Shown here piece by piece: positions 43,656-51,712 of a stretch of DNA of 64,000 nucleotides. The notes beneath the pieces were generated by a model. It had not been told where the DNA came from, did not search any database, and worked only from the letters and a program-made list of their open reading frames with translations. Within the stretch, counting starts at the first letter, position 1, and each line of letters starts with the position of its first letter. Origin of the DNA: Pseudomonas sp. stari2. GTDB lineage: Bacteria > Pseudomonadota > Gammaproteobacteria > Pseudomonadales > Pseudomonadaceae. Where the stretch lies: NCBI RefSeq assembly GCF_040760005.1, contig NZ_CP099760.1:1731501-1795500 (forward strand). Direction: 5' to 3'. Made by a program: the position numbers and the translations under genes.

Positions 43656-44414
43656 ATGCGTTTTGCCGTTCTCGGCAGCGGTAGCCAAGGGAACGGCACG
43701 CTGATCGCCAGTGCTGATACGTATGTGCTGGTGGATTGTGGTTTTTCCCTGCGAGAAACCGAAAAACGTCTGTTGCGCCTGGGTGTGAGCCCGGCGCAAC
43801 TGAGCGCGATACTCGTGACCCACGAACATGCCGACCACGTGCATGGCGTGGGTTTGCTGTCTCGGCGCTACAATCTGCCGGTCTACCTCAGTCGCGGCAC
43901 ACTGCGCGGGATGCGCAAACCGATTGAACCCGCAGGCTTCGTGGCCGGCGGCGAGCAACTGCAGATCGGAGCTCTGGACATCCGGGTTATTGCCGTGGCC
44001 CACGATGCACAGGAACCGACCCAATATGTATTCAGCGATGGTGAGCGGCGTTTCGGCCTGCTGACCGATCTGGGTTCATACTGTGAGCGGGTGCTGGATG
44101 GCTATCGGGACCTCGATGCGTTGATGATCGAGTCCAATCATTGCCGAGACATGCTGGCCCGTGGTCATTACCCGTACTTTCTCAAGCAGCGGGTGGGCGG
44201 CGAGCTGGGACATTTGAACAACCATCAGGCGGCATTCCTGGTGGCCGAGTTGGGCTGGCAAGGCCTGCAACACCTGGTCCTGGCCCATCTGAGCAGCAAG
44301 AACAACCTGCCGCAGCTGGCCCGGCAATGTTTTGTCGACACCCTCGGGTGCGACCCGGACTGGCTGCAACTGGCCGATCAAGATTCAGGGCTCGACTGGC
44401 GTCACATCGCCTAG
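43656..44414 (+). CDS. MBL-fold metallohydrolase
   Basis: The 252-residue protein has the metallo-beta-lactamase motif THEHADHVHG and the later VAHDAQEP and SNHCRDM ligand regions, typical of the YycJ/WalJ-like family. It could be a nuclease-type hydrolase, but no substrate is known. It starts 4 bp after bamC and lies before purC, as in other Pseudomonas. Confidence 0.85.
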   Translation: MRFAVLGSGSQGNGTLIASADTYVLVDCGFSLRETEKRLLRLGVSPAQLSAILVTHEHADHVHGVGLLSRRYNLPVYLSRGTLRGMRKPIEPAGFVAGGEQLQIGALDIRVIAVAHDAQEPTQYVFSDGERRFGLLTDLGSYCERVLDGYRDLDALMIESNHCRDMLARGHYPYFLKQRVGGELGHLNNHQAAFLVAELGWQGLQHLVLAHLSSKNNLPQLARQCFVDTLGCDPDWLQLADQDSGLDWRHIA

Positions 44415-44442
44415 CCCATCTACTTAGCAAGCGGAGCCCATC

Positions 44443-45156
44443 ATGGAAAAACGTGAAGAACTCTACCGCGGCAAAGCCAAATCGGTTTACAAGACCGACG
44501 ACGCTGACCGCTTGATCCTGCTGTTTCGCAACGACACTTCGGCGTTCGACGGCAAGCGCATCGAGCAGCTCGACCGCAAAGGCATGGTGAACAACAAGTT
44601 CAACGCCTTCATCATGCAGAAACTCGAAGCGGCCGGCATTCCGACCCAATTCGACAGACTGCTGGCTGACAACGAAGTCCTGGTGAAAAAACTCGACATG
44701 ATTCCGGTCGAGTGCGTCGTGCGTAACTACGCCGCCGGCAGCCTGGTCAAGCGTCTGGGCGTCGAGGAGGGCATGAAGCTCAACCCTTACACCTTCGAAC
44801 TGTTCCTGAAGGACGACGCCAAGGGCGACCCGTTCATCAACGAATCCCACGTCGTGGCGTTCGGCTGGGGCACCGCCGAGCAACTGGCGCGCATGAAAGA
44901 ACTGTCGCTCAAGGTCAACGAAGTCCTGAGCAAACTGTTCGACGACGCAGGCCTGCTGCTGGTGGACTTCAAGCTTGAATTCGGCGTGTTCAGCGATGGC
45001 TCCATCGTCCTGGGCGACGAGTTCAGCCCGGACGGCTGCCGTCTGTGGGACAAGGACACCAAGAAGAAGATGGACAAGGACCGCTTCCGTCAGGGCCTCG
45101 GTGACGTCATCGAAGCCTATGAAGAAGTTGCCCACCGTCTGGGCGTACCGCTTTAA
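44443..45156 (+). CDS. purC: SAICAR synthetase
   Basis: The 237-residue enzyme begins [16 protein letters not shown] and contains [17 protein letters not shown] and [13 protein letters not shown], all PurC signatures. It adds aspartate to CAIR in purine synthesis. Confidence 0.96.
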   Translation: MEKREELYRGKAKSVYKTDDADRLILLFRNDTSAFDGKRIEQLDRKGMVNNKFNAFIMQKLEAAGIPTQFDRLLADNEVLVKKLDMIPVECVVRNYAAGSLVKRLGVEEGMKLNPYTFELFLKDDAKGDPFINESHVVAFGWGTAEQLARMKELSLKVNEVLSKLFDDAGLLLVDFKLEFGVFSDGSIVLGDEFSPDGCRLWDKDTKKKMDKDRFRQGLGDVIEAYEEVAHRLGVPL

Positions 45157-45201
45157 TCGACGCAAGCATCTGATAGCACGGAGAAAATTTCGAAAGAGGG
45201 T

Positions 45202-45229
45202 TTGCTTTCGATAAAAGTGTTGTTATGAT
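45202..45229 (+). promoter_or_regulatory. promoter of tRNA-Ser
   Basis: TTGCTT, a 16-bp spacer and TATGAT, then a GC-rich discriminator (GCGCGCC) just before the tRNA 5' end, as expected for a growth-rate-controlled stable RNA promoter. Confidence 0.7.
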
Positions 45230-45239
45230 GCGCGCCGTT

Positions 45240-45329
45240 GGAGAGATGCCAGAGTGGCCGAATGGGACGGATTCGAAATCCGTTGTACCTTCACCGGTAC
45301 CTAGGGTTCGAATCCCTATCTCTCCGCCA
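45240..45329 (+). tRNA. serU: tRNA-Ser (anticodon CGA)
   Basis: The 90-nt type-II tRNA has acceptor GGAGAGA / TCTCTCC, a long variable arm (TACCTTCACCGGTA), T-loop GGTTCGAATCC and encoded CCA. The anticodon loop TTCGAAA reads TCG codons. It borders a small accessory patch on its 3' side. The symbol is by convention. Confidence 0.93.
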
Positions 45330-45336
45330 TACACAG

Positions 45337-45374
45337 AAAAAGCCCCGCAGATGAAAATCTACGGGGCTTTTTCG
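45337..45374 (+). terminator. terminator after tRNA-Ser
   Basis: AAGCCCCG-C-AGAT / ATCT-A-CGGGGCTT with a GAAA loop and a T-tract. The sequence through about 45388 is nearly repeated after ppk2 (48608-48654). Confidence 0.85.
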
Positions 45375-45598
45375 TTTCTGAGAGTTTTTACTCGGATCGT
45401 TTATTGACGCATTAGAGTTGGATCTCTAGATCAATACAGACGAGCAACATTCATCGCTTTTCCTGGAAAGCCAACTCTGCCTGCGTGGGATCCTTTCCAA
45501 CAGGTTTGCGTTAACGCCGTTACTCCCATGACCCTTTATCGCCTGAGCTTTCCAAGTGATTCCATTGAGCTACCATCGTTGGAAAAATGGAGGTTTGT

Positions 45599-45886
45599 AT
45601 GAAAAAGGTTTTTTCTGTAGCCGTTATAGCAATCTCGGTAGCGCTTTCAGCGAGCGTTTACGCACGTGGAAGCAGCTTCGGTAGTCATTCCTCGTTCAAG
45701 TCCGGCTACTCCAGCGGAAGTCGTTCTGACCATTCGGTTAGTGGGTATACGCGAAGCAATGGAACGTATGTTCGCCCCTCTCATGCTACAAACCCAGACT
45801 CCACCAGGAACAATAACTACAGCACCAAGGGCAATGTGAATCCGTACACAGGAAAACCCGGCACTAAACCGCGTGATGGCTTGTAG
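45599..45886 (+). CDS. small secreted protein with NPYTGKPGT tail
   Basis: The 95-residue protein has a clear signal peptide (MKKVFSVAVIAISVALSASV, cleavage near VYARG). The mature part is rich in Ser, Gly and Asn, ending GNVNPYTGKPGTKPRDGL. The NPYTGKxGT ending recurs in small exported proteobacterial proteins of unknown role. GGAGG precedes ATG 45599. Composition is AT-richer than the core. The next gene starts 2 bp after its stop. Confidence 0.7.
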   Translation: MKKVFSVAVIAISVALSASVYARGSSFGSHSSFKSGYSSGSRSDHSVSGYTRSNGTYVRPSHATNPDSTRNNNYSTKGNVNPYTGKPGTKPRDGL

Positions 45887-45888
45887 TT

Positions 45889-46173
45889 ATGAATCTGCCA
45901 GAGAAGGCACTTTATTCAATTGTGCTGCTTGTCTTGAGTCTGGGGAGCACGACAATTTTCGCAGATACGTTTGATGGCTACGAATGCACGGATGATTGCT
46001 CAGGACATCAGGCTGGGTATGACTGGGCCGAGCAAAAAGGAATTGACGATGAAAATTCCTGTAGCACCCCATCAGAGTCCTTTAACGAAGGTTGTCAGTC
46101 GTTTGTCGAAGGAGGCGCCGGCGTTATTTCAACGGACGATGATGGCGATGAAGAAAACGATGATGACGAATGA
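45889..46173 (+). CDS. small secreted cysteine-containing acidic protein
   Basis: The 94-residue protein has a signal peptide (cleavage near TIFADTFDG), four cysteines in the mature part (ECTDDCSG, NSCSTP, EGCQSF) that could form two disulfides, and a very acidic C-terminus (STDDDGDEENDDDE). It directly follows the NPYTGK protein and is probably cotranscribed. Family and function unknown to me. The acidic tail could bind cations. Confidence 0.65.
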   Translation: MNLPEKALYSIVLLVLSLGSTTIFADTFDGYECTDDCSGHQAGYDWAEQKGIDDENSCSTPSESFNEGCQSFVEGGAGVISTDDDGDEENDDDE

Positions 46174-46188
46174 ACGCTCGTGAGAGAG

Positions 46189-46214
46189 GCCCCGTAGATG
46201 CAGGATTACGGGGC
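46189..46214 (+). terminator. hairpin after the small secreted protein operon
   Basis: GCCCCGTA / TACGGGGC with a 10-nt loop and a weak TTCCTT tail, 16 bp after the stop. It resembles the tRNA-Ser and ppk2 terminators. Confidence 0.6.
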
Positions 46215-46261
46215 TTCCTTATTGCAGAGAAGAGCCAGCTAGTTTCCGGGTGAGGTAACCG

Positions 46262-46555
46262 TCATTTCGCAGTTTTCGGCGACATCTTCATGGCCTTCGA
46301 CGAAACCGCCTTCACCACATCATCAACAACCGCCTTACCCATCTCCGTCAAAAAATGTGCAGCCCAGGCATATCGGTCCGTTTCTCTAATGAATGCCGCA
46401 TCTTCCGCAAGTGCCTTGGCGAGAGCCAGTAGGTCGGAAGCTTGAGCCAGCGCCTGGCTGACAGGCACTCCGGCGCAGACATGAAATAGCGGATTGTCAG
46501 AACAATAGAGAAAGGGAGTGGTTCCGGCGGTTTTTTCTTCAGGTGCATCATGCAT
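46262..46555 (-). CDS. DUF3077 protein
   Basis: The 97-residue protein (MHDAPEEKTAGTTPFLYC, NPLFHVCAGVPVSQALAQAS) matches DUF3077, a small family common and multicopy in Pseudomonas. The function is unknown. I placed the start at ATG 46555, with GGAG 6 nt upstream. A longer open frame to 46825 is better read as its structured leader (46578-46680). It is leftward, between the secreted-protein operon and hicAB. Confidence 0.7.
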   Translation of the reverse strand: MHDAPEEKTAGTTPFLYCSDNPLFHVCAGVPVSQALAQASDLLALAKALAEDAAFIRETDRYAWAAHFLTEMGKAVVDDVVKAVSSKAMKMSPKTAK

Positions 46556-46577
46556 GTGTAACTCCTTGACTGTGAGG

Positions 46578-46680
46578 AGCTGCCACTTTCGTTTCCAAGC
46601 GAATGGGTGGCAGCTGTACGCAGGTTGGAAACCGGGAGTCAAGGAGACCGGCACGCCCGAGGGCGTCCCACGCACAGCCG
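46578..46680 (-). promoter_or_regulatory. structured leader of the DUF3077 gene
   Basis: On the minus strand three stems can form: GCTGTGCG (near 46678) with CGTACAGC (46613-46620), enclosing GGACGCCC / GGGCGTGCC (46650-46668), then GCTGCCAC / GTGGCAGC (46579-46586 with 46606-46613). The last stem ends about 17 nt before GGAG. I recall similar leaders before other Pseudomonas genes of this type, but could not search. Confidence 0.45.
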
Positions 46681-47070
46681 CCATAAAGCAAATATACGGG
46701 CGTAAGAAAACGCCAGCATTTGTAGGGGCGCTGTTGCGTGACTCGTCGGGTTTCCAAGCCCGGCCGCTGATATGCAGCGACGTCTTGAGAGTATCCCGAC
46801 GAAATGAGGCCGAACAAGGCGGCAATCAGCCACTTTGCACAGCAATCGTCTGTTCGCACGCAACTCGCAGATTTTGCCTACAACCTCGTTGAGAGTCATC
46901 CGATTATTCTGGTGACCGTGCCAAACAGACTCTGAATAACTGCTATAGAAACGCCGCTTTCCTGACTCTGGACAAGCGGCGTTTGCGCACGTTTTTGAGA
47001 GTTTTACTTCACGCATCAGCGGTGTGAATCAGAGTCGCTGTGCCCTTGCGCGGTATCATGATGTAATACT
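46681..47070. other. intergenic region between DUF3077 leader and hicA
   Basis: About 390 bp with no convincing gene. It holds the DUF3077 promoter region, a long inverted repeat with an 11-bp perfect stem (46949-46959 / 46974-46984), and the hicAB promoter with a small dyad at 47053-47069. Confidence 0.5.
47053..47069 (+). promoter_or_regulatory. hicAB promoter/operator candidate
   Basis: GTATCATGATGTAATAC is a 17-bp imperfect dyad ending 1 bp before the hicA ATG. TATCAT could be the -10. HicB-type antitoxins repress their own promoter, so this is a plausible operator. Confidence 0.35.
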
Positions 47071-47325
47071 ATGAATAATAAACAGCTGAGCACCCTCAAA
47101 GCCGTATTTTCAAGACCCACTCCAGCTACGTTGGAGTGGGCCCGCATCGAATCTCTGTTCGGAGGGGTGGGCGCGAGAACGATCGAGGGCAATGGATCTC
47201 GTGTACGTTTTGAATTGAATGGTGTGGTCGCCACTTTTCACCGACCCCATCCAGATAAAGAAGCAAAGCCCTATCAGGTTCGTGATGCCCGGGCTTTCCT
47301 CGAACAAGCAGGAGTCACACCATGA
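47071..47325 (+). CDS. hicA: HicA family toxin
   Basis: The 84-residue protein matches the longer HicA variant: LEWARIESLFGGVGA, GNGSRVRFELNG, and FHRPHPDKEAK with the conserved histidine. HicA toxins are mRNA-targeting RNases neutralised by HicB. It overlaps hicB by 4 nt (ATGA). There is no clear ribosome binding site before its ATG, so translation may be leaderless or weak. Composition is AT-richer than the core. Confidence 0.85.
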   Translation: MNNKQLSTLKAVFSRPTPATLEWARIESLFGGVGARTIEGNGSRVRFELNGVVATFHRPHPDKEAKPYQVRDARAFLEQAGVTP

Positions 47326-47654
47326 ACGTGATGAACTACAACGGCTATGCCGCCCGTATTGAGTACAGTGACGAGGACGGTCTGTTTGTTGGCCACATCG
47401 CGGGAATCAAGGATGTTGTGGGTTTTCATGGCGAGTCGGTCAAAGAGCTCCGACAGGCATTTGAAGAGGCAGTCACCGACTATCTGGAAACCTGCGCCAA
47501 GCTCGGAAGAGCGCCACAGAAACCTTATTCGGGCAACCTCAGTCTGCGTCTGGCGCCCGCGCTTCACGCGACTGTTGCCGTGAAGGCCCAGCTGGCTCGA
47601 AAGAGTATCAATCAGTGGGTCGCTGAAGTGCTTGATCGAGAAGCACACGCCTGA
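47322..47654 (+). CDS. hicB: HicB family antitoxin
   Basis: The 110-residue antitoxin has the partial RNase H-like HicB domain (AARIEYSDEDGLFVGHIAGI) and a C-terminal ribbon-helix-helix-like segment (LHATVAVKAQLARKSINQWV). It should bind HicA and repress the operon. Its start overlaps the hicA stop. Confidence 0.87.
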   Translation: MNVMNYNGYAARIEYSDEDGLFVGHIAGIKDVVGFHGESVKELRQAFEEAVTDYLETCAKLGRAPQKPYSGNLSLRLAPALHATVAVKAQLARKSINQWVAEVLDREAHA

Positions 47655-47756
47655 GCCGCGGCTCGTATTCCCAATTAACTGACTAAACTCCTGCATTCCA
47701 GCTCATGGGCCGCCATAACTCCGGCGGTCAGCCCCTTCAATGCATGAGGTTCGGTC

Positions 47757-48581
47757 ATGGCAAAGGGAAAGAAGAAAGACTCGCCCAAAGACACCCCCGC
47801 AGATCGCCCGAAACTGTCGAGCAAAGACTATCTGGCGGAGTTGCGTCGACTGCACGTTGAGCTCGTCAAACTGCAGGAATGGGTGAGGGCTGAGGGCATC
47901 AAGGTCTGTGTAATTTTCGAAGGGCGTGATGGTGCGGGTAAAGGCGGGACGATCAAGGCGCTTACTGATCGGGTCAGCCCGCGGGTTTTCCGGGTGGTAG
48001 CGTTGCCGGCCCCGAGCGAGCGTGAGAAGAGCCAGATGTATCTGCAGCGCTACCTGCCTTATCTGCCGGCGGCCGGTGAGGTGGTGATCTTCGATCGCAG
48101 TTGGTACAACCGCGCCGGTGTCGAGCGGGTGATGGGGTTCTGTACCGAGAATCAGGCTGAAAAATTTCTCAAGACGGTGCCCCTGGTGGAGCGTGCCATC
48201 GTCGATTCCGGGGTGATTCTGCTCAAGTACTGGTTGAACGTCAGTCAGGAAGAGCAGACCCGTCGGCTGGAAGAGCGTATCAAGGACGGTCGAAAGATCT
48301 GGAAACTGTCTCCCATGGATCTCAAGTCGTACAGCCGCTGGTATGACTACTCGCGGGCGCGTGACGACATGATCAAGGCAACCGATACCGAATATGCACC
48401 CTGGCTGGTGGCCGACTCGAATGACAAGCGGCGAGCGCGTCTGAATATCATCTCCGATCTTCTCAGCCGCATTCCGTACAAGAGTGTTTCGCGCGAGAAG
48501 GTTGAGCTACCCAAGCGGCAGAAGCCTGGGGGCTACAAGGAGTCGGATTATCCCTTCCGGCACATCCCCGAGAAGTTCTGA
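47757..48581 (+). CDS. ppk2: polyphosphate kinase 2
   Basis: The 274-residue PPK2 has Walker A EGRDGAGKGGTI (56-66), the lid region RVVALPAPSEREKSQMYLQR, and Walker B VIFDRSWYNRAGVERVMGF. It uses polyphosphate to phosphorylate nucleoside diphosphates. GAGG lies before ATG 47757. A terminator similar to that of tRNA-Ser follows. Confidence 0.92.
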   Translation: MAKGKKKDSPKDTPADRPKLSSKDYLAELRRLHVELVKLQEWVRAEGIKVCVIFEGRDGAGKGGTIKALTDRVSPRVFRVVALPAPSEREKSQMYLQRYLPYLPAAGEVVIFDRSWYNRAGVERVMGFCTENQAEKFLKTVPLVERAIVDSGVILLKYWLNVSQEEQTRRLEERIKDGRKIWKLSPMDLKSYSRWYDYSRARDDMIKATDTEYAPWLVADSNDKRRARLNIISDLLSRIPYKSVSREKVELPKRQKPGGYKESDYPFRHIPEKF

Positions 48582-48606
48582 AGACAGGGGGGCGTCAGTC
48601 TCGGAA

Positions 48607-48640
48607 AGTCCCGCAGATGAAAATCCGCGGGGCTTTTTCG
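48607..48640 (+). terminator. terminator after ppk2
   Basis: CCCGC-A-GAT / ATC-C-GCGGG around GAAA, followed by GCTTTTTCG. It closely resembles the tRNA-Ser terminator. Confidence 0.8.
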
Positions 48641-48665
48641 CTTCTGCAGGGTTATCAGCCGGCGG

Positions 48666-48857
48666 TCAAATCTCCTTGACCGGCGTATCCCCCTGCACAC
48701 CCTTGATCAACTCGATCACATGCAGACAATCCGCCTTGTTCACATACGACTCCCCACTGGCAACCGTCTCATGGTTCCCCGCCCGTAGCCGCCAGCGCCA
48801 TTGGCCCTTACCGGTGCTCGGGGTGCCCCTGGATTGCCTGTAAATCTCGAAATACAT
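48666..48857 (-). CDS. DUF1508 (YegP-like) small protein
   Basis: The 63-residue protein (MYFEIYRQSRGTPSTGKGQW, then WRLRAGNHETVASGESYVNK and ADCLHVIELIKG) matches the single-repeat YegP/DUF1508 family. The function is unknown. It is a leftward single gene. Confidence 0.8.
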   Translation of the reverse strand: MYFEIYRQSRGTPSTGKGQWRWRLRAGNHETVASGESYVNKADCLHVIELIKGVQGDTPVKEI

Positions 48858-49097
48858 TCAGTTCGCTCCATGCGATGGGATATTGCGACAACCTGTTTGG
48901 CGCATCGTCGCAAGCCTAGCGGAGCCCTGTTATTTGGCTATCGGGGATTTGTTTCCAATCGTTGGATCATGTTTCTGCGAAGCGCAGTGCAGGGCCTCAG
49001 GATTGGCCTTCTGAGGATCAACTGGACCATTCGCGCATAGACGATAACGACAGGGCTTTCTACACTGCCCGCAATCCGGGGACTGGGGGGGCAATGG

Positions 49098-50018
49098 ATG
49101 AACCGCAATGAACTTCGCAAGGCCGACATCAACCTGATGGTGGTGTTCGAGACCTTGATGCTCGAACGCAATGTGACCCGGGCCGCCGAGAAACTGTTTC
49201 TCGGCCAGCCGACCATCAGCTCGGCGCTCAATCGCTTGCGCACGATGCTCAACGATCCGCTGTTCATCCGCGTCGGCCACCGCATGGAGCCGACGGCCCG
49301 CGCCGAAGATATCTATCGCCATTTGAAACCCGCGCTGGACTCGTTGTCAGTGGCGCTGAGCCTGACCCGTGATTTCGATCCCGCCGTCAGCACCATGACG
49401 TTTCGCATCGGCCTGTCGGATGACGTCGAATTCGGTCTGTTGCCACCGCTGTTGCGTGCCTTGCGCCAGGAAGCACCGAACGTGGCGTTCGTGGTGCAGC
49501 ATGTCGATTACTGGCGGATTCCCGATCTGCTGGCCGCTGGCGACATCACCGTCGGCATCAGCCAGACCCGTGGCCTGCCGGCCAATGCCAAACGCAAGCT
49601 GCTGCGACATATTCAGCCGAGCATCCTGCGCGCCGACAAGTCCGCCACACCGCTGACCCTCGATGAATATTGCGCCCGCCCGCATGTGCTGGTTTCTCAC
49701 ACCGCCAACGTCAGTGGCTACGCCGATGAGTGGCTGGCGGATATAGGTCGCACCCGTCAGGTGGTGTTGTCGGTGCCGCAGTACAGTTCGTTGCCGGCGC
49801 TGCTGGCCGGCACCGATCTGATCGCCAGCCTGCCGGACTACACCGCCGAAGCCATGGCCGCCTCGGGCCTGCTGTTCAAGGAGCCGTTCCCGTTCAAGAC
49901 TCCGACGCTCGACCTGTCGATGGTCTGGCTCAGCCATGTCGACAGCGACCCGGCCGAGCGCTGGCTGCGTTCGCGGCTGGAGCAGTTCATGAGTGAGCGG
50001 CCTCACTCTCCGCTCTGA
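49098..50018 (+). CDS. LysR-type transcriptional regulator
   Basis: The 306-residue protein has the winged-helix DNA-binding domain (residues about 8-66: VFETLMLERNVTRAAEKLFL, GQPTISSALNRLR) and a type-2 periplasmic-like effector domain. The target and ligand are unknown. It lies upstream of ltrA on the same strand, 63 bp apart. Confidence 0.88.
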   Translation: MNRNELRKADINLMVVFETLMLERNVTRAAEKLFLGQPTISSALNRLRTMLNDPLFIRVGHRMEPTARAEDIYRHLKPALDSLSVALSLTRDFDPAVSTMTFRIGLSDDVEFGLLPPLLRALRQEAPNVAFVVQHVDYWRIPDLLAAGDITVGISQTRGLPANAKRKLLRHIQPSILRADKSATPLTLDEYCARPHVLVSHTANVSGYADEWLADIGRTRQVVLSVPQYSSLPALLAGTDLIASLPDYTAEAMAASGLLFKEPFPFKTPTLDLSMVWLSHVDSDPAERWLRSRLEQFMSERPHSPL

Positions 50019-50081
50019 CTTGCCGAGCCGTGGTCCGGCTGCTTTGCTGAGTACACCTGAACTCGGTGGAGCCTCGATCCC

Positions 50082-51290
50082 ATGAGCATTTCCCGTGGTT
50101 TGCTGCGTGGGCGCGGCGGTCTCGATAGCGGCAAGGTCGGCATGGTCGAGCTGTTTTTCGATCTGGTGTTCGTGTTCGCCGTGACTCAGCTGTCCCACAC
50201 CTTGCTCGCGCACTTGTCGGTGCTCGGTGCGGTGCAGGTGACCCTGATAATGGTCGCGGTGTGGTGGGTGTGGATCTTCACGTCCTGGATCACCAACTGG
50301 CTCGATCCGGAAAAACTGCCGGTGCGCCTCGGGCTGTTCGGTCTGATGATCGCCGGTTTGCTGCTTTCGTCTTCGATTCCCAAGGCATTCACCGAGCGCG
50401 GTCTGATGTTCGCGGCGGCGTTCGTGTTCATGCAGGTCGGGCGCACGCTGTTCGCAATCTGGGCGGTACGCGGCGAGTCGCTGAACATGACGCGCAACTT
50501 CCAGCGCATCCTCGCGTGGCTGGTGTTGTCCGGGGTGTTCTGGATCGGCGGGGCGTTAGTCGAAGGCGAGCAGCGGCTACTTTGCTGGGCGCTGGCGCTG
50601 CTGATCGAACTGATTTCGCCGTCGCTGTATTTCTGGGTGCCGGGGCTGGGACGCTCGTCATTGAGCGACTGGAATGTCGAAGGCAATCACATGGCCGAGC
50701 GTTGCGCGCTGTTCGTGATCATCGCTCTGGGTGAGTCGTTGCTGGTGACCGGTGCGACCTTTGCCGAACTGGTTCCGGGCCGCGATGGACTGCTGGCGTT
50801 TCTGGTGGCGGTGCTGGGCAGCATCGCCATGTGGTGGGTGTACTTTGACAGCGGTGCGGAGCGCGCGCACCACCGTATCGCTCATTCCGCCGACCCCGGG
50901 CGCCAGGCGCGAATCGCCTACACCTACCTGCATGTGCTGATTGTCGCCGGGGTCATTGTCAGCGCGGTGGCCGACGAACTGGTGCTGGTGCACCCGGATC
51001 ATGCCAGCGATGCCGGCATCTTCGTGATCGTTGCCGGGCCGTGGTTGTTCCTGCTCGGCAATGCACTGTTCAAGTGGGTCATGGCTGACCGACCGTTTCC
51101 ACCGTTATCCCATGTATTCGGATTGGTAGTGCTCGTGCTGCTGTTGCCGCTGGCACTGAATCACTGGTTTTCAGCCTTGGCGCTGGGCGCGTTGACCACG
51201 GCAGTCGTGGTGCTGGTAGCGATCTGGGAAACCCTGGCACTGCGTCGGGGACTTCCCGTCCCAGTGTCGGAAAAAGCCGCAGGAGAGTAG
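50082..51290 (+). CDS. ltrA: low temperature requirement protein A family
   Basis: The 402-residue protein has about ten hydrophobic segments and the LtrA signature VELFFDLVFVFAVTQLSHTL near residues 22-41. The family name comes from Listeria; its biochemical function is not known. A LysR gene precedes it and may control it. Confidence 0.85.
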   Translation: MSISRGLLRGRGGLDSGKVGMVELFFDLVFVFAVTQLSHTLLAHLSVLGAVQVTLIMVAVWWVWIFTSWITNWLDPEKLPVRLGLFGLMIAGLLLSSSIPKAFTERGLMFAAAFVFMQVGRTLFAIWAVRGESLNMTRNFQRILAWLVLSGVFWIGGALVEGEQRLLCWALALLIELISPSLYFWVPGLGRSSLSDWNVEGNHMAERCALFVIIALGESLLVTGATFAELVPGRDGLLAFLVAVLGSIAMWWVYFDSGAERAHHRIAHSADPGRQARIAYTYLHVLIVAGVIVSAVADELVLVHPDHASDAGIFVIVAGPWLFLLGNALFKWVMADRPFPPLSHVFGLVVLVLLLPLALNHWFSALALGALTTAVVVLVAIWETLALRRGLPVPVSEKAAGE

Positions 51291-51343
51291 GGTGCAGCTG
51301 TGTTATATGTACGGCCTTTCTGCCGACTGACTGGAGTCTCCCG

Positions 51344-51709
51344 ATGCCACACCTGCACATGGAATACACCGCCAACCTGCCGCAACTGAACGCCGATGTG
51401 GCGTTGATCCGGCTCAACAACACCCTGGTGGGTTCCGGTCAGTTCGCGGCGGAGTTCGATATCAAGAGTCGTGCGCTCAAGGTGGAGACCTTCAAGGTCG
51501 GCACCTCCATGAGCGAGCGGGCCTTTGTGGCGGTGAGGCTGGCGCTGCTCAGCGGTCGTTCCCCGGAGATCAAGAAGCAACTCTCGCAAAACCTGTTGGC
51601 GGTGCTGCAGGACCTTTGCGAATGGCCGGCCGGTGTCGAGGTGCAGTTGAGCGTGGAACTGCTCGATATCGACCGCGAGTCCTACAGCAAAGTCGCCATC
51701 GGCGTGTAA
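51344..51709 (+). CDS. 5-carboxymethyl-2-hydroxymuconate isomerase-like tautomerase
   Basis: The 121-residue protein begins MPHLHMEYTANLP, with the N-terminal Pro after Met typical of the tautomerase superfamily CHMI group. The family isomerises ring-cleavage products in homoprotocatechuate breakdown, but no other genes of that pathway are nearby, so the true substrate is uncertain. It is convergent with the LysR gene, 3 bp apart. Confidence 0.8.
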   Translation: MPHLHMEYTANLPQLNADVALIRLNNTLVGSGQFAAEFDIKSRALKVETFKVGTSMSERAFVAVRLALLSGRSPEIKKQLSQNLLAVLQDLCEWPAGVEVQLSVELLDIDRESYSKVAIGV

Positions 51710-51712
51710 GAC

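Noticed and set aside
46556..46825. N-terminal extension of the DUF3077 frame
   Set aside because: A good ribosome binding site lies directly before ATG 46555, and the upstream peptide looks like translated hairpins.
46639..47016. 125-codon leftward frame upstream of the DUF3077 gene
   Set aside because: It overlaps the structured leader in another frame, has many Cys and Arg and no ribosome binding site.
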